DNA of 64,000 nt, taken from positions 5,890,001-5,954,000 of the forward strand of contig OX359246.1 in NCBI GenBank assembly GCA_947179485.1, read 5' to 3'. Origin of the DNA: Allacma fusca (Eukaryota; Arthropoda; Collembola; Symphypleona; Sminthuridae). Below are positions 22,216 to 32,224 of this stretch, in pieces. Every line of letters begins with the position of its first letter. The stretch's first letter is position 1. Position numbers and translations under genes: made by a program. Under the pieces are notes generated by a model. It saw only the letters and a list, made by a program, of their open reading frames with translations, was not told the DNA's origin and made no database searches.

Positions 22216-22790
22216 GATATCTGGTGATATTTATATGTGAACTTGGTTACTGTGAGCAGATTAAAAATCTGCGTTTAAGTAAGCTACCGAACTTGAAAGA
22301 AATTACTTATTTGCAATATTAAAGTTCTTTTCGGAAAGAGAAACATTTGTTTATTTACTTCGGTGTCCGGTGGTATTTATATATGTGTTTGGTTATTGTG
22401 AACAGAGTAAAATCTGGGGCCAAAAAGACTTCCGAACTTGAAAGAACTGTAGGACAATTAACAAACTTGAAAGAAAGAACTTAAGGAAAAGACTGAATTT
22501 GAAAACTGCAATATTTAAGTTCTTTTCGGAAAGACAATATTAGCATATAGTTTATTTGCTTAGATGTGCAGTGGTATTTATATATGTGTTCGGTTATTGT
22601 GAACAGAGTAAAATCTGCGGGCCAAAAAACTTCTGATCTTGAAAGAACAGTGGGAAAATTAACGAAAGCAATAATGAACTTTAGTTTATTTACTTAGATG
22701 TCCAGTGGTATTCATGTGTTTGGTTATTGTGAGCAGAGTAAAATCTGGGTTAAAAAAACTTTCGAACTTGAAAAAAAACGGGGGGGAATT
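22216..22790. repeat. four-copy degenerate repeat, Polinton left arm
   Basis: Copies centred near 22220, 22370, 22570 and 22700 share a GGTATTTATATATGTG-type block, then GGTTATTGTGAACAGAG, TAAAATCTG and GAACTTGAAAGAA. Spacing varies from about 130 to 200 bp. No ORF runs through them. The function is unknown. Confidence 0.7.
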
Positions 22791-22869
22791 GTGAATTCAG
22801 TGAAAATAAAATTCTGCTCAGGGAGATAAAATACGCGATCCTATTCAAAGGTTTGGCATTGTAGTATTT

Positions 22870-22995
22870 ATTTTTAGCACGAAAATGTGCATTTTATTTT
22901 TAGCACGAAAATGTGCATTTCATTTTTTTAGCACAAAAATGTGCATTTATTTTTTAGCACGAAAATGTGCACTCTAATTTTTAGCACGAAAATGG
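22870..22995. repeat. short tandem repeat, TTTTTAGCACGAAAATGTGCA units
   Basis: About five copies with a 26-29-bp period. Each unit can form a mini-hairpin from GCAC and GTGC. A lone partial copy occurs near 23638. Confidence 0.8.
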
Positions 22996-24712
22996 GTCTT
23001 GAACAATAATGTCCGAGTAAATAGAAGTAGTCTCTGTTGAGAATTTTCAATTTTGATAAGTTGCAATACTTTAGCAGCGGTGACGGGAGAGAGATTGGCA
23101 GGATTTCAAGCTGTAGCTTGTACACATGGATCTAATGGCTTACTTATAAACTTTTTGTAATTCGGTCTATGTGCAAGTAATTTACAAATGTAGATATTGC
23201 ATAACAAAATGTAGACATGGAACTGCTTTCCTCGGACTTTCGCAAATAGCAATTGTCTCCAAAATTCTCTAATCATAGGTTCAATAGTAGTAAAAGCTTT
23301 ATACACTTTTATGCATTTTTATTTGTTCATGCAAACCGGAGGGAAATAATATCTGCATTTGTGAGAATGTTTTTGAAACCCTGAAGTGGCTCCCTACTCA
23401 TTTCAAAAACAATTGGAATAAATGCTTCCCAAACACAAACAAAGCATAGATTTATGGGAAAAAACAGTCTCTGATGCTTTTGTATTTTAGAGAGGTATTT
23501 TAATTGTATCTTCAGTGTGTTTGAATATTTAGAAATTTACAATTTTCAAGTTGGCACACTACAGTGCTGGAATAGCGGAGCATAGGTATGTATTTACAAC
23601 TGCTGTCATTAGAGGATCGTTTAAATAAGAATTAACTTTTAGCACGAAAATTTCTTATGTGATGTGGACACACATGTTTATGCACTGATGAATCCGGGTT
23701 TGGGTTTGGTTTATTAGTTTTGATTATTCAGTGCTATGTAGAAAGGCTCGACTTTTAGTTTTAGTGATTTGATCCTTCCACATAGCTCTGACTAGTGCGA
23801 TAAATTACAGACTCGAGAAACATTAGGCCACGCTAGTTGCATAAAAAATGCATATTCAAAACAGCAATTTCAGTTCATCTGTTTGTTTTTCTCATGCCAA
23901 TACTTTGGTAACGATACATGTATTGCTATACCAGTGGGATGGTGGTTAATCTCTCGTTACGTACTAAAATGGTTACAGAGGTTTTAAGGTAGTGAAAACC
24001 TCACTTGCCATTTTCAATGAGAAAGGAATCACATTTTAAAGACGGGAATTTCCATCTTGGGTGAAATTTGAGATCACAAAATTGAAGCGTTCTAGCTGAG
24101 GGAATAAGAACGAACAAGTTTCTTACATTTCACTCCCTCATATAATTTCATCAGTGGATCAATTTCCCTGTACGGTGTACTTAAACCAGCTCAAGCAGGC
24201 AATAACAAACTTATCCTCTTTTGGAGAGCCCGCTGACATAGTCTGCGATGTAAAGGAGGTTTCAAGAAATTTTTAATATCATCTAGACGAAATTATCCGG
24301 AACTTTTTCAAATGACCTCATCAATACAGAAAAGTTTCACTAAACAAAAATATATTTATTTTCAGCTAAGTAATCCCGATCCGGATTTAGGTTAAGAAAA
24401 TAACGCATTGAAATTCTAGACTCTGTCCTGTTTATTAGGGTCTATTTCCAATGTACTCATTCTAGTCTCCATAAAACCAATATGCATGCGTGGAGCCGTA
24501 AACAATCTCCAGAATGTTGTCAGCAGTAATTAAATTAATACTAGTGACGAAGCATTGGGTCAAATTATTTTCTTACCCAGGTGTTGTTAAGGCGTACATT
24601 AATTCCAATACTGGCTATTTATATATTTGAATTTGTATGTTCCATTACTTCTTCCCATTATGGGGTACTTTGAGCAAAATGGTCATGTTTTATTGTATAA
24701 TCTTATAACTTT
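22996..24712. other. Polinton left arm, no gene seen
   Basis: No protein-like frame on either strand. Short minus-strand ORFs at 22928-23306 have no clear features. I see no RNA gene. Confidence 0.5.
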
Positions 24713-25200
24713 TGAGCTAATCTACTATCGTAGTCATTTTACTTAACCAGCGTGTAGCCGGTAAGGAGTAGATGCTGTTGCTATGCAATTTCAGTAAGAT
24801 TACCTAAACACCTCAAAAGTAATGCTAATCTGAAGTCATGGAATGACCGTAAATTACTCATTTTCTCATCATTTGCATATAACGTTTGAACCAATCTACT
24901 ATCGTTAAGGTTTGTCATTACCAGCGTGTAGCCGGTAAGGAGTAGATGCTGTTGCTATGTAATTTTAGTAAGATTGCCTAAACACCTCAAAAGTTATGCT
25001 AATCTGAAGTCAAGGAATGACCGTAAATTAATCATTTTCTCATAATTTGCTGATAACTTTGGAACCAATCTACTATCGTTAAGGTTTGTCATTATCAGTG
25101 TGTAGCCGGTAATGAGTAGATGACGTTGTGATGTAAAATTGATGAATTTGGCCAAATAGCCTAAACGTTAGGCTAATTTGAAGATTGTGTGTTTACATGA
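24713..25200. repeat. 174-bp tandem array, about 2.7 copies
   Basis: AATCTACTATCG recurs at 24719, 24893 and 25067, exactly 174 bp apart. The units share GTGTAGCCGGTAAGGAGTAG and a CTAAACACCTCAAAAG block. A weaker half copy may precede them. Copies 1 and 2 are close and copy 3 has drifted. There is no ORF. Confidence 0.85.
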
Positions 25201-26251
25201 CTATTGCTCGTAATGTATAATTAGGACTGTGCCAGCACGGTTTTTAGCAATCTGTTATTCTACTTCATTTTGCTTTTGTCAATACCTGAACCTTTGCTAT
25301 TTTATTCCTTATATTAGATCTGTCATTGTTATTATTAACTATACATTCTTGACGTAATTAAATACTAATTCGCTTAGCATTTGCAGAGAGAAAATCTGGC
25401 TTACCAGCTATTGCTTTATTCCTATTGTTACCATCTGCCCATAAGCATAACCAAAAATCAAATTCACTTAGACTACTAGTAATATAACCCATACGTCCGC
25501 ACATTTAGGTGTTGCGAACTTTCGGATTTTATCGATCCATTTAATAATTATTACAGTAAGCATCGAGATGTCTTAAACATAGCGATTGCAGTATGTTGTA
25601 GCAATAAGTAGTTTTAGACTTCATAATGATTGTCTATCAGGGAAAATTGAATTATCGTAGTTCATAGAAGGTTCATCTCTCATAGAATACATCTACAAGT
25701 ATCCATGCATGATATGCAAAAAAAAAGTTAGGTACGGCTTCTAGTCATTAGCCCATTTTGTTGACGTGTTTTTTCTATGCGTCTTGTTATGGCAAAGGTT
25801 GCCCCAACTTGGATGTAAAAATATAAAATTCTGTCCTAGTGCATGAATTAGAAACAAAGATTGTTAAATCATATTAATACGCGAATTCGCAATCACTGGC
25901 CATGAATAGAAAAATATATAGAACAAAGTGTCCAAGTATAAAAATGCATACAAAATTCCATCCGATCATGAGAATGTACGAACAAAGTACGAACATGAGA
26001 TATTATGACTAATATTGATATTATTATTATTTGTTTTACTGGTAATAAATTAAATATGATAATTTGATTTCCTGAATAAAATACATGCACGAAGAATGTG
26101 TAAAAGGAGCACAGTCACGAAAATGTGAACACAAAGTGCAAATTTTGGTTCGAATTACTGTATATTATAATCAGTCTTGTATTCAGTCCTATAGTTACCA
26201 CATACGTATTTATACTTGTGCACATATACAATTGCTTATGCTTCCACTTGT
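25201..26251. other. Polinton left arm, no gene seen
   Basis: AT-rich, with no protein-like frame. The 3' end of the zinc-binding-like gene follows on the minus strand. Confidence 0.5.
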
Positions 26252-27694
26252 TCAAGCAATGGTGGGTCCAACAGTCGAATCCGCGTTTTCGCGAATTAGA
26301 ACTTCCAAAGTTCCTCTGATAAGAGGATTCTTGTTTTCGGGAAGTAGATGAAGTTGAGTCGGAAGCTGAGGATGTACAGCTCGTTCAGCTCCGTCATCAT
26401 CAGAGTCTTCAGATGACACAACTTCGTAGTACTTGCGTGGATCAAAGTTATCGTCGTCCTCTGACGTTTGATTCACTCCAGAAGGGGCAGCCCCAGCTTG
26501 GCCACTCGTTGAATCCATGCAATTGACCTCACTACGAATATCGTGGTACTCAGTGGTTTGAAATACCATATCATGGGGAATTTCTCCACTGACCGGGTTG
26601 ACTATTGGTGTAACGATGCCACCTGCAGCCACTGGCATTAACCCTTCAGTCTCGGACTCCAAGCCGAGCAGATCATTGAGTATCTGATTAAAAGTCGGAG
26701 AATTCGGAGGAGCCCAGATTGCTGCTGATGTTCCCGGAATTGGGTGATTCGAGTCTAAATAAACACGGGTCCTTTGTAGTAGGAAGTGCATTGATACATG
26801 AAAATTTATCAAAATAGTAACTACTCACCCGCACTGCTCAAGGAAAGTCCGGGGGAATCAATATCGTACCCATCGACGGTCAATGTCGTGCTAGCTTTCT
26901 TGACCTCCAGTCTTTGACGAATTTCAGCTGGAAGAGTTGATGGTGGCTCAACTTTTATAATCCCATTGGGAATTAGCAATCCCACGTCGGGTTCCACTGA
27001 AAGCATTACAATTGAGTTGTACTAAATAATATTACCTTAGAACTGTAGCAACTGTATCAATTTATTGGCACAAAAATATACTTACAAAATATGGTGCTCG
27101 TTGGTAGCCCGTACTCATCCAGCCTAACCAGCTGCGGACCGTTCGTTCCCTCGCAGCTTTGCATTATAGGATCACTCGAAGTCACTGTTAATATTACAAA
27201 ATTGATAAGTTTGTTTTATAAAAACTACTACCTTCAAGCAAAGCGAATAACTACTCTTAAAGAATAATTATTAAAAATTTCTTACTCCGAAGTGTTGTAT
27301 ACCAATCAAAATTGGATTTGCCAATTCGGTGCCTGGGAACTGTGTCCCAGAATGTTCTGATACTTGCTTCGCATTTTTGCACGGGGCAATGGAACTTGTA
27401 GAGCTTTTTAGACTCCATCCCGCCTTCCTCCAGGTAGCCCTCCTGGAACTTAAGCAGCAGACACCGGAAATGAAATGCATGTACTCTCTGGTTCACACCC
27501 CGAGATTTTTTGTGTTGCACGTAATGAAAACTTCCCCAGACGTTTTTCCCAAACATATGAAAATCGTCCAACAATGTCACAGTAGCTCCTAAATGTTGGA
27601 GATATGTTGGAGTCTTAAAAGGAACTATAATTTTCTTTTCGATCTTGTAGCCTGATGGCATATCAACGTGACGCTCGCAAATCTTGCAGTACAT
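26252..27694 (-). CDS. unknown Polinton cargo protein, zinc-binding-like, four exons
   Basis: Model on the minus strand: exons 27694-27286, 27184-27086, 26996-26829 and 26754-26252, giving 392 residues. All three introns (101, 89 and 74 bp) have GT/AG ends and are phase 1, and each joined exon keeps an open, protein-like frame. Exon 1 starts MYCKICERHV and has CxxC, HxxC (HFRC) and CPVQKC groups that could form a zinc site. The rest looks disordered and acidic (SEDSDDDGAE). I do not recognise the family. A regulatory or DNA-binding role is possible but unproven. The strong donors GTAAGA, GTAAGT and GTGAGT favour a spliced gene over chance ORFs. Confidence 0.65.
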
Positions 27695-27976
27695 TTTCGG
27701 GTTTGAGAAAAATATTAGTCTTTTCAGGATGAAAGTATGAAACAAACTAAAGTCTGATCAGATCAAGACAGTACGTGAGCTAGCCAGTGAAAAAATTAAG
27801 TCGGAAAAACTCTGCATACGATCAAAATCAAATGGAGTTTATTCTACAGACACACGGCATTGTCGTAAAATTGTCGTAAAATAAGAAAATTGAATAAACG
27901 AAATGCATCAGAATTAATATATTCAAAAATTTATATACGTATATATGTAATTGTTGGGGATTGAGGGTGTGAGGAT

Positions 27977-28608
27977 TCACTCAAGAAGGACATTCTCATA
28001 TGTACACAAACCCTCATGACGAGTCTCTGGCACTTGCTCATATTCTGGTTCTGACATAAATGAGCTGTCAACACTCTCACCCATTCCTGTGTATGAGACG
28101 AGAGCGAGTTCCTCTCCTCCTGACTCGGTCTGCTCCGGTTGTCTCATCACCCGCCAATTCTTTTTCCGGCACCAAATGATGATCACGACCATCAAAGCTG
28201 ACAACACCACTAGCAGGAATAGCACTGCAATAAATATTGTTGCACTTAATAGTTTCTATTATACTGTCCGCATATGCATAAAAACAGAATACAAATAAGC
28301 GGTACCCCAATAGGCGCCTGCAAATAATGCATTTTGTTCAGAGCAATCCGACACGGTTCGAGAAATGCTTTTCACCGGATCGTCAATAACCGCCGGGTTG
28401 GTCACACAGCAAAATGCCTGGTGGATTGTTTGAATATAAAAAATTCCCCCCTGAATACAGTCATAGCAGCTGCCCCTGTAGTTGCAGACTAATTCACACA
28501 AGAAGAGAATATGATGGCAGAGCAATAAGTAAATATTCTCGCTATTGCAACAAAATAAATTTATGTGTGAATAAATCAAGACTTCTTACTATTAATAATT
28601 GTTTCCAT
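27977..28608 (-). CDS. small single-pass membrane protein, three exons (model)
   Basis: Exons 28608-28590, 28488-28306 and 28224-27977 give 149 residues, with both introns phase 1. The outer part has six cysteines (among them CNYRGSCYDC and FCCVT). A strong membrane helix (LFLLVVLSALMVVIIIW, about 69-85) is followed by basic CRKKNWR and a 60-residue tail with three YxxPhi motifs (YTGM, YEQV, YENV) of the kind used for endocytic sorting. The last exon is solid. The first exon codes for only six residues and gives no signal peptide, and donor GTACCG is weak, so the N-terminus is uncertain. It resembles an envelope-type or receptor-type protein in layout only. Confidence 0.5.
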
Positions 28609-28917
28609 GGTACGAAATGTTGGGTACAAATATGAAATGAGCCAAAAAAGTAGTGTAAATGATGCAACCTCAAAACGTACTGAAAACGAGATTGAGTCCC
28701 TTCGAGGAAATATTACGCATTAGGGTAAGTCCTTATCTTGTACGTGCTTAAATATGCAACATGAGATTGTTTGGAGATGCTCGTGCATTGTGGGGTTTTT
28801 CTAACGTAGATTTTATTTGTATACACAAAAGAAATGTAAATACATAATATAGATAAATGTATCTTGGGCTTGAATCTAAAAAGCTTCAATCGAAAACTGT
28901 ACATATGCCCTGACTAG

Positions 28918-29628
28918 CTAATAGTCAATCATCAGCTCTTTCTCCTCATCTTCGGTATCATCTGCAGCAGCAAACTCGAACACGAATGATTCGAGGTTTC
29001 GCATGGCCTGCAAGTTGAATGTCAAGGTGGGGCCTAGCCAGGTCTTGTATTTGATGGCCAACGCATCACTTATGCCCCCATTGAGGAGTAGTTCATATGC
29101 TCCTCTTATGCGGTTGTAAATCAGCCTGGCACGAACAGACGAGCTCACAAAGTCTGGCTCATGCCAAAAACTGTGCTTTAGTAAGTCCGGGTGATCTAGT
29201 GCACGGGATGGCCTTTTCTCAAAAAAAGGGATGAGGTCCTCAAAATTTTGCCCTGGTAGGGGATGCCGATTTAACTGGTCAAGAATGGGGCCGAGGAATG
29301 TAAGCAGCTGCCGTCCCTCGTGTTCGCTAAAGTTGATGGTAGTGACACTTCCCGTTTTATTGTTTCGTCCAAGGTGAACAAAGTTGCAGCGATGGCGGGA
29401 GTTGAAAGCCATACGTGCTAGAATTTCAGAATCAATAAAGTATGACTCTTTGCTTTTCTCAAAAAAATCCCAGGTGAATGGCGACTCATGACTAGATGGA
29501 ACGTGCTCGGGTTTAAAAGACTTTGAGGCGTCAAATGGTTTCAGCTTTGGGCGAAATCTCTGTGCCTCACTAGATGCTTGCCCACTTTCACTTTTTGTAA
29601 AACGCTGAGAAAGATTAAACTTTTTCAT
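28918..29628 (-). CDS. unknown Polinton protein, 236 residues
   Basis: A single-exon frame with balanced composition, starting MKKFNLSQRF after a good TATA box (29706-29713). The first 50 residues are Ser/Lys-rich and probably flexible. A mixed region around SVTTINFSEHEGRQLLTFLG (about 94-113) may be the folded core, and the C-terminus is acidic (DDTEDEEKE). There are no membrane segments and I recognise no family. It shares a promoter region with the divergent helicase gene, which suggests early or replication-linked expression, but that is inference. Confidence 0.75.
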   Translation of the reverse strand: MKKFNLSQRFTKSESGQASSEAQRFRPKLKPFDASKSFKPEHVPSSHESPFTWDFFEKSKESYFIDSEILARMAFNSRHRCNFVHLGRNNKTGSVTTINFSEHEGRQLLTFLGPILDQLNRHPLPGQNFEDLIPFFEKRPSRALDHPDLLKHSFWHEPDFVSSSVRARLIYNRIRGAYELLLNGGISDALAIKYKTWLGPTLTFNLQAMRNLESFVFEFAAADDTEDEEKELMIDY

Positions 29629-29705
29629 ATTTGAAATATTTCACTTGTAAGGTGAATAAGAGCAAATAGTTTGAGAAAGTGTGGACTTCCGTATATTGTT
29701 TCGAG

Positions 29706-29713
29706 TTTATATA
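29706..29713 (-). promoter_or_regulatory. TATA box for the 28918-29628 gene
   Basis: GGTATATAAACTC on the minus strand, about 80 nt before the ATG at 29628, in a 284-bp gap shared with the divergent helicase gene. Confidence 0.55.
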
Positions 29714-29912
29714 CCAGCCGAATGAGTCACCAGCTTTCTCGGTTCAGCTTGTCTTCAGGATTTTCTGTATGAGAGATATTCACCATATGTAGAAATTCGT
29801 CCGAGGTAAAACAAGAAAATCAGTATGCGATATTTGTATGAATAAATTATCTGCTATTCTTCCATCCATTCTTAATACTGAGCAGTGTGTGAAAATATCT
29901 CAGTGAACCAAA

Positions 29913-31451
29913 ATGAGTAACTTTGTGCTCAATAAAAATATTTTTGATATGTGGAAGTTGGGATGGATTCCCACCTGTACCACCCCACCTAGCATTCCTT
30001 TTGAAGATTTGACCCTCCAACAAAGACAAGTTGTTGACCTTGTTGAAAAGCATGCCCAACAGTCGGTCATTGAACAGTTTCAGAGTCCTTTAAGACTTCT
30101 AATTACTGGCGGCTGTAACACTGGCAAAAGTGTTTTGTGCCATTACCTAAAGTATATGCTAGAAAAATGTGCAGTCAGGAACAAACAATTTTCATTTATT
30201 GTTTGTGCATACACAGGTGTGTCGGCATTTAACTTAGAAGGACGAACTCTTCATTCTGCAATAGGCTTGCCAATTAACTGCAAGGAGGAAGATTTAGAAG
30301 CTTTCATTCGTGCAGTAGATATACGCTCTAGGAGAGCAAAGGAACTCGGGAAAATTAAGTTTATATTAATTGACGAATTTTCAAATGTGGGATCAAGATG
30401 TTTATACACCATTGACCAGCTGTTGAAAAAGTATGATCCTTCAAACAGTGAGAAGCCCTTTGCCGGAAGATCCGTCTGTCTTCTTGGAGACATTTTTCAA
30501 ATTGGGCCTATAGGTGACTCACCTCTCTTTAATTCAGCCCCGTCAAGCGAATTCCCATATTGCAAGAGGGGTTACGAGTTGTACAACTTATTCACTAATG
30601 TCTTTGTTCTAAAAACAATATTTCGTCAAGTTGGTTGTCAAATACCTCAGACGGAGTATCTGCATTTTCTGGAACGCATAAGAAAAAACGAAGTAACAGG
30701 GCAAGATGTTTTATTCTTGCGGTCAAGAATGAAGTCCAAGTTAAGTGCAGAAGATCAAAAAAGGCTCCAATTCAGTCTTCACGTTTTTCCTCGTCGCTTC
30801 CAGGCGTGTAACCACAATGAATATATGCTCAAGAAACAATTTAAGCAAGACCAAATTGTTTCTATTCCAAATGGGTTTGAAACATTAAACATTGCTGTCG
30901 GATGCCCTGTCGTACTGCTAAAGAATATCATGATTCCTTGGGGGTTGTGTAACGGGAGTTGCGGGAGAGTGACAGATATTATTTTCAATACCCATCAGGA
31001 CAAGATCATGCCACTGTGCATACTTGTCGACTTTCCTCAATATACAGGAGCTCACCAGTATACCAGTCGTCGGGGAAATAAGGGCATTCCTGTATTTAAG
31101 TACAGTGAATACAACCCGCTGGACAAGAATATAAGGCAATTCGAAGTGTATCCCTTGCGTTTATGCTATGGGATGCCGATTTATAAAGTAGTGGGTCTCA
31201 ATGTCAGTTCAATTGCAATTTTCCTGGGTTCGAGGCAAAACTCGCCTGGTATGGACTATGTTGCTTTGAGCAGAGTGCACGACCCTGATCAATTAATGAT
31301 CCTGGACGAAATATTTAGAGATGATAGATTTACATATGATGGTAGAAGGTCCCGGCTCGTTCAATTCGAAGAAAAGCGGCTTATAGCTCTAGAAAATAAG
31401 GGTAATCACCCCAACATAGCAGCATTTCTTGCTAAAAAATGTATTATGTAA
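29913..31451 (+). CDS. PIF1-type superfamily 1 DNA helicase
   Basis: 512 residues. Walker A is GGCNTGKS (66-73), Walker B is ILIDEFS (151-157), the Q-containing motif is GDIFQIGP (192-199), and a C-terminal YVALSRV motif lies at 449-455. This set is typical of the PIF1/RecD-like helicases of SF1B, which unwind DNA 5' to 3'. Its length matches a bare helicase core without added domains. It runs against most other Polinton genes and ends in a convergent gap with the protease. A helicase is not in the usual Polinton core set; a role in replicating the element is the natural inference. The catalytic motifs appear intact. Confidence 0.92.
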   Translation: MSNFVLNKNIFDMWKLGWIPTCTTPPSIPFEDLTLQQRQVVDLVEKHAQQSVIEQFQSPLRLLITGGCNTGKSVLCHYLKYMLEKCAVRNKQFSFIVCAYTGVSAFNLEGRTLHSAIGLPINCKEEDLEAFIRAVDIRSRRAKELGKIKFILIDEFSNVGSRCLYTIDQLLKKYDPSNSEKPFAGRSVCLLGDIFQIGPIGDSPLFNSAPSSEFPYCKRGYELYNLFTNVFVLKTIFRQVGCQIPQTEYLHFLERIRKNEVTGQDVLFLRSRMKSKLSAEDQKRLQFSLHVFPRRFQACNHNEYMLKKQFKQDQIVSIPNGFETLNIAVGCPVVLLKNIMIPWGLCNGSCGRVTDIIFNTHQDKIMPLCILVDFPQYTGAHQYTSRRGNKGIPVFKYSEYNPLDKNIRQFEVYPLRLCYGMPIYKVVGLNVSSIAIFLGSRQNSPGMDYVALSRVHDPDQLMILDEIFRDDRFTYDGRRSRLVQFEEKRLIALENKGNHPNIAAFLAKKCIM

Positions 31452-31462
31452 ATATTGTACTG

Positions 31463-31468
31463 AATAAA
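31463..31468 (+). terminator. poly(A) signal after the helicase
   Basis: AATAAA 11 nt after the helicase stop codon. Confidence 0.55.
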
Positions 31469-31631
31469 TGTATGTGTAAATTTTGTAAATGCGAATGAAT
31501 TACCACGATATTTTCACCACCACAACCACAAAACTCTTTATTATCATGGACATATTTCCTTTACATTATAATGGTGATATGTTTGTTTACATTACCCTGG
31601 CAATATTTTTATTTACATTATTACGGCAATT

Positions 31632-31637
31632 TTTATT
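31632..31637 (-). terminator. poly(A) signal after the protease
   Basis: AATAAA on the minus strand about 50 nt beyond the protease stop. It closes the block of virion genes and faces the helicase signal. Confidence 0.5.
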
Positions 31638-31686
31638 TACATCTCATCCTTAACTGCTAATATAATATGGCTTTAAAATTTGCATC

Positions 31687-32223
31687 TCAAAGATTGTTTG
31701 CTTTCAATTTGGAGAGAGGAAAGCAGCACTGAACTTTATGTTCGTCATTGTAAAGTCCATTCTCTTTCAAATTAGGAATGTTGCGAACAAAGTTCCTCAC
31801 AAAATTTTCGTTGCTCGAAAAATTAGATTGAAATAGACGTAAAAATGTTTCGTACGAAATTCCTATAGACCTCAGGTAGGAGAAGTATAGGCAGAAATGT
31901 CCACACACATCAGTATATGGGCCTTGCAGTGGCAAGCAATTTTCCTTCAGAAGTTTCCCAGCAGGCCGTTGTAGGTTCTTGTAGCTTTTTCTCGGCTTCC
32001 CAAATGAATCAAAGTATTCATAGGAAGTCTCAGATGTAATGAAGTAAGCAATCCAGTGAGTTCCTCTATCTTGAGCTAGATCAGTATTCACTATTGCTAC
32101 ACAAGGATACGTTGTAATTTTCTGATCATGTAGTCTATCAGCGGGTACAACAAAGTATTGAACTTTGGTGTTACGTGTTGATAATAACAACCGAAGTCCC
32201 TCCATCAAAGAATGAGTATTCAT
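31687..32223 (-). CDS. PRO: adenain-like cysteine protease
   Basis: 178 residues. His56 in GTHWIAYF, Asp72 in YEYFDSFG, Gln100 in LQGPYTD and Cys107 in DVCGHFC form the expected triad plus oxyanion Gln, with the Gln-to-Cys spacing of adenoviral proteases. In Polintons this enzyme is thought to mature capsid proteins. The ATG lies one base after the MCP stop (TAA-A-ATG), which implies co-expression with the capsid gene. The length is slightly below adenain. Confidence 0.93.
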   Translation of the reverse strand: MNTHSLMEGLRLLLSTRNTKVQYFVVPADRLHDQKITTYPCVAIVNTDLAQDRGTHWIAYFITSETSYEYFDSFGKPRKSYKNLQRPAGKLLKENCLPLQGPYTDVCGHFCLYFSYLRSIGISYETFLRLFQSNFSSNENFVRNFVRNIPNLKENGLYNDEHKVQCCFPLSKLKANNL

Positions 32224-32224
32224 T

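Noticed and set aside
22928..23306. Two overlapping minus-strand ORFs of 65-66 codons in the Polinton left arm
   Set aside because: They overlap the AGCACGAAAATGTGC repeat and have no domain, promoter or splice support.
27271..27592. ORFs overlapping exon 1 of the zinc-binding-like gene in other frames
   Set aside because: They are shadows of the better-supported 27694-27286 exon.
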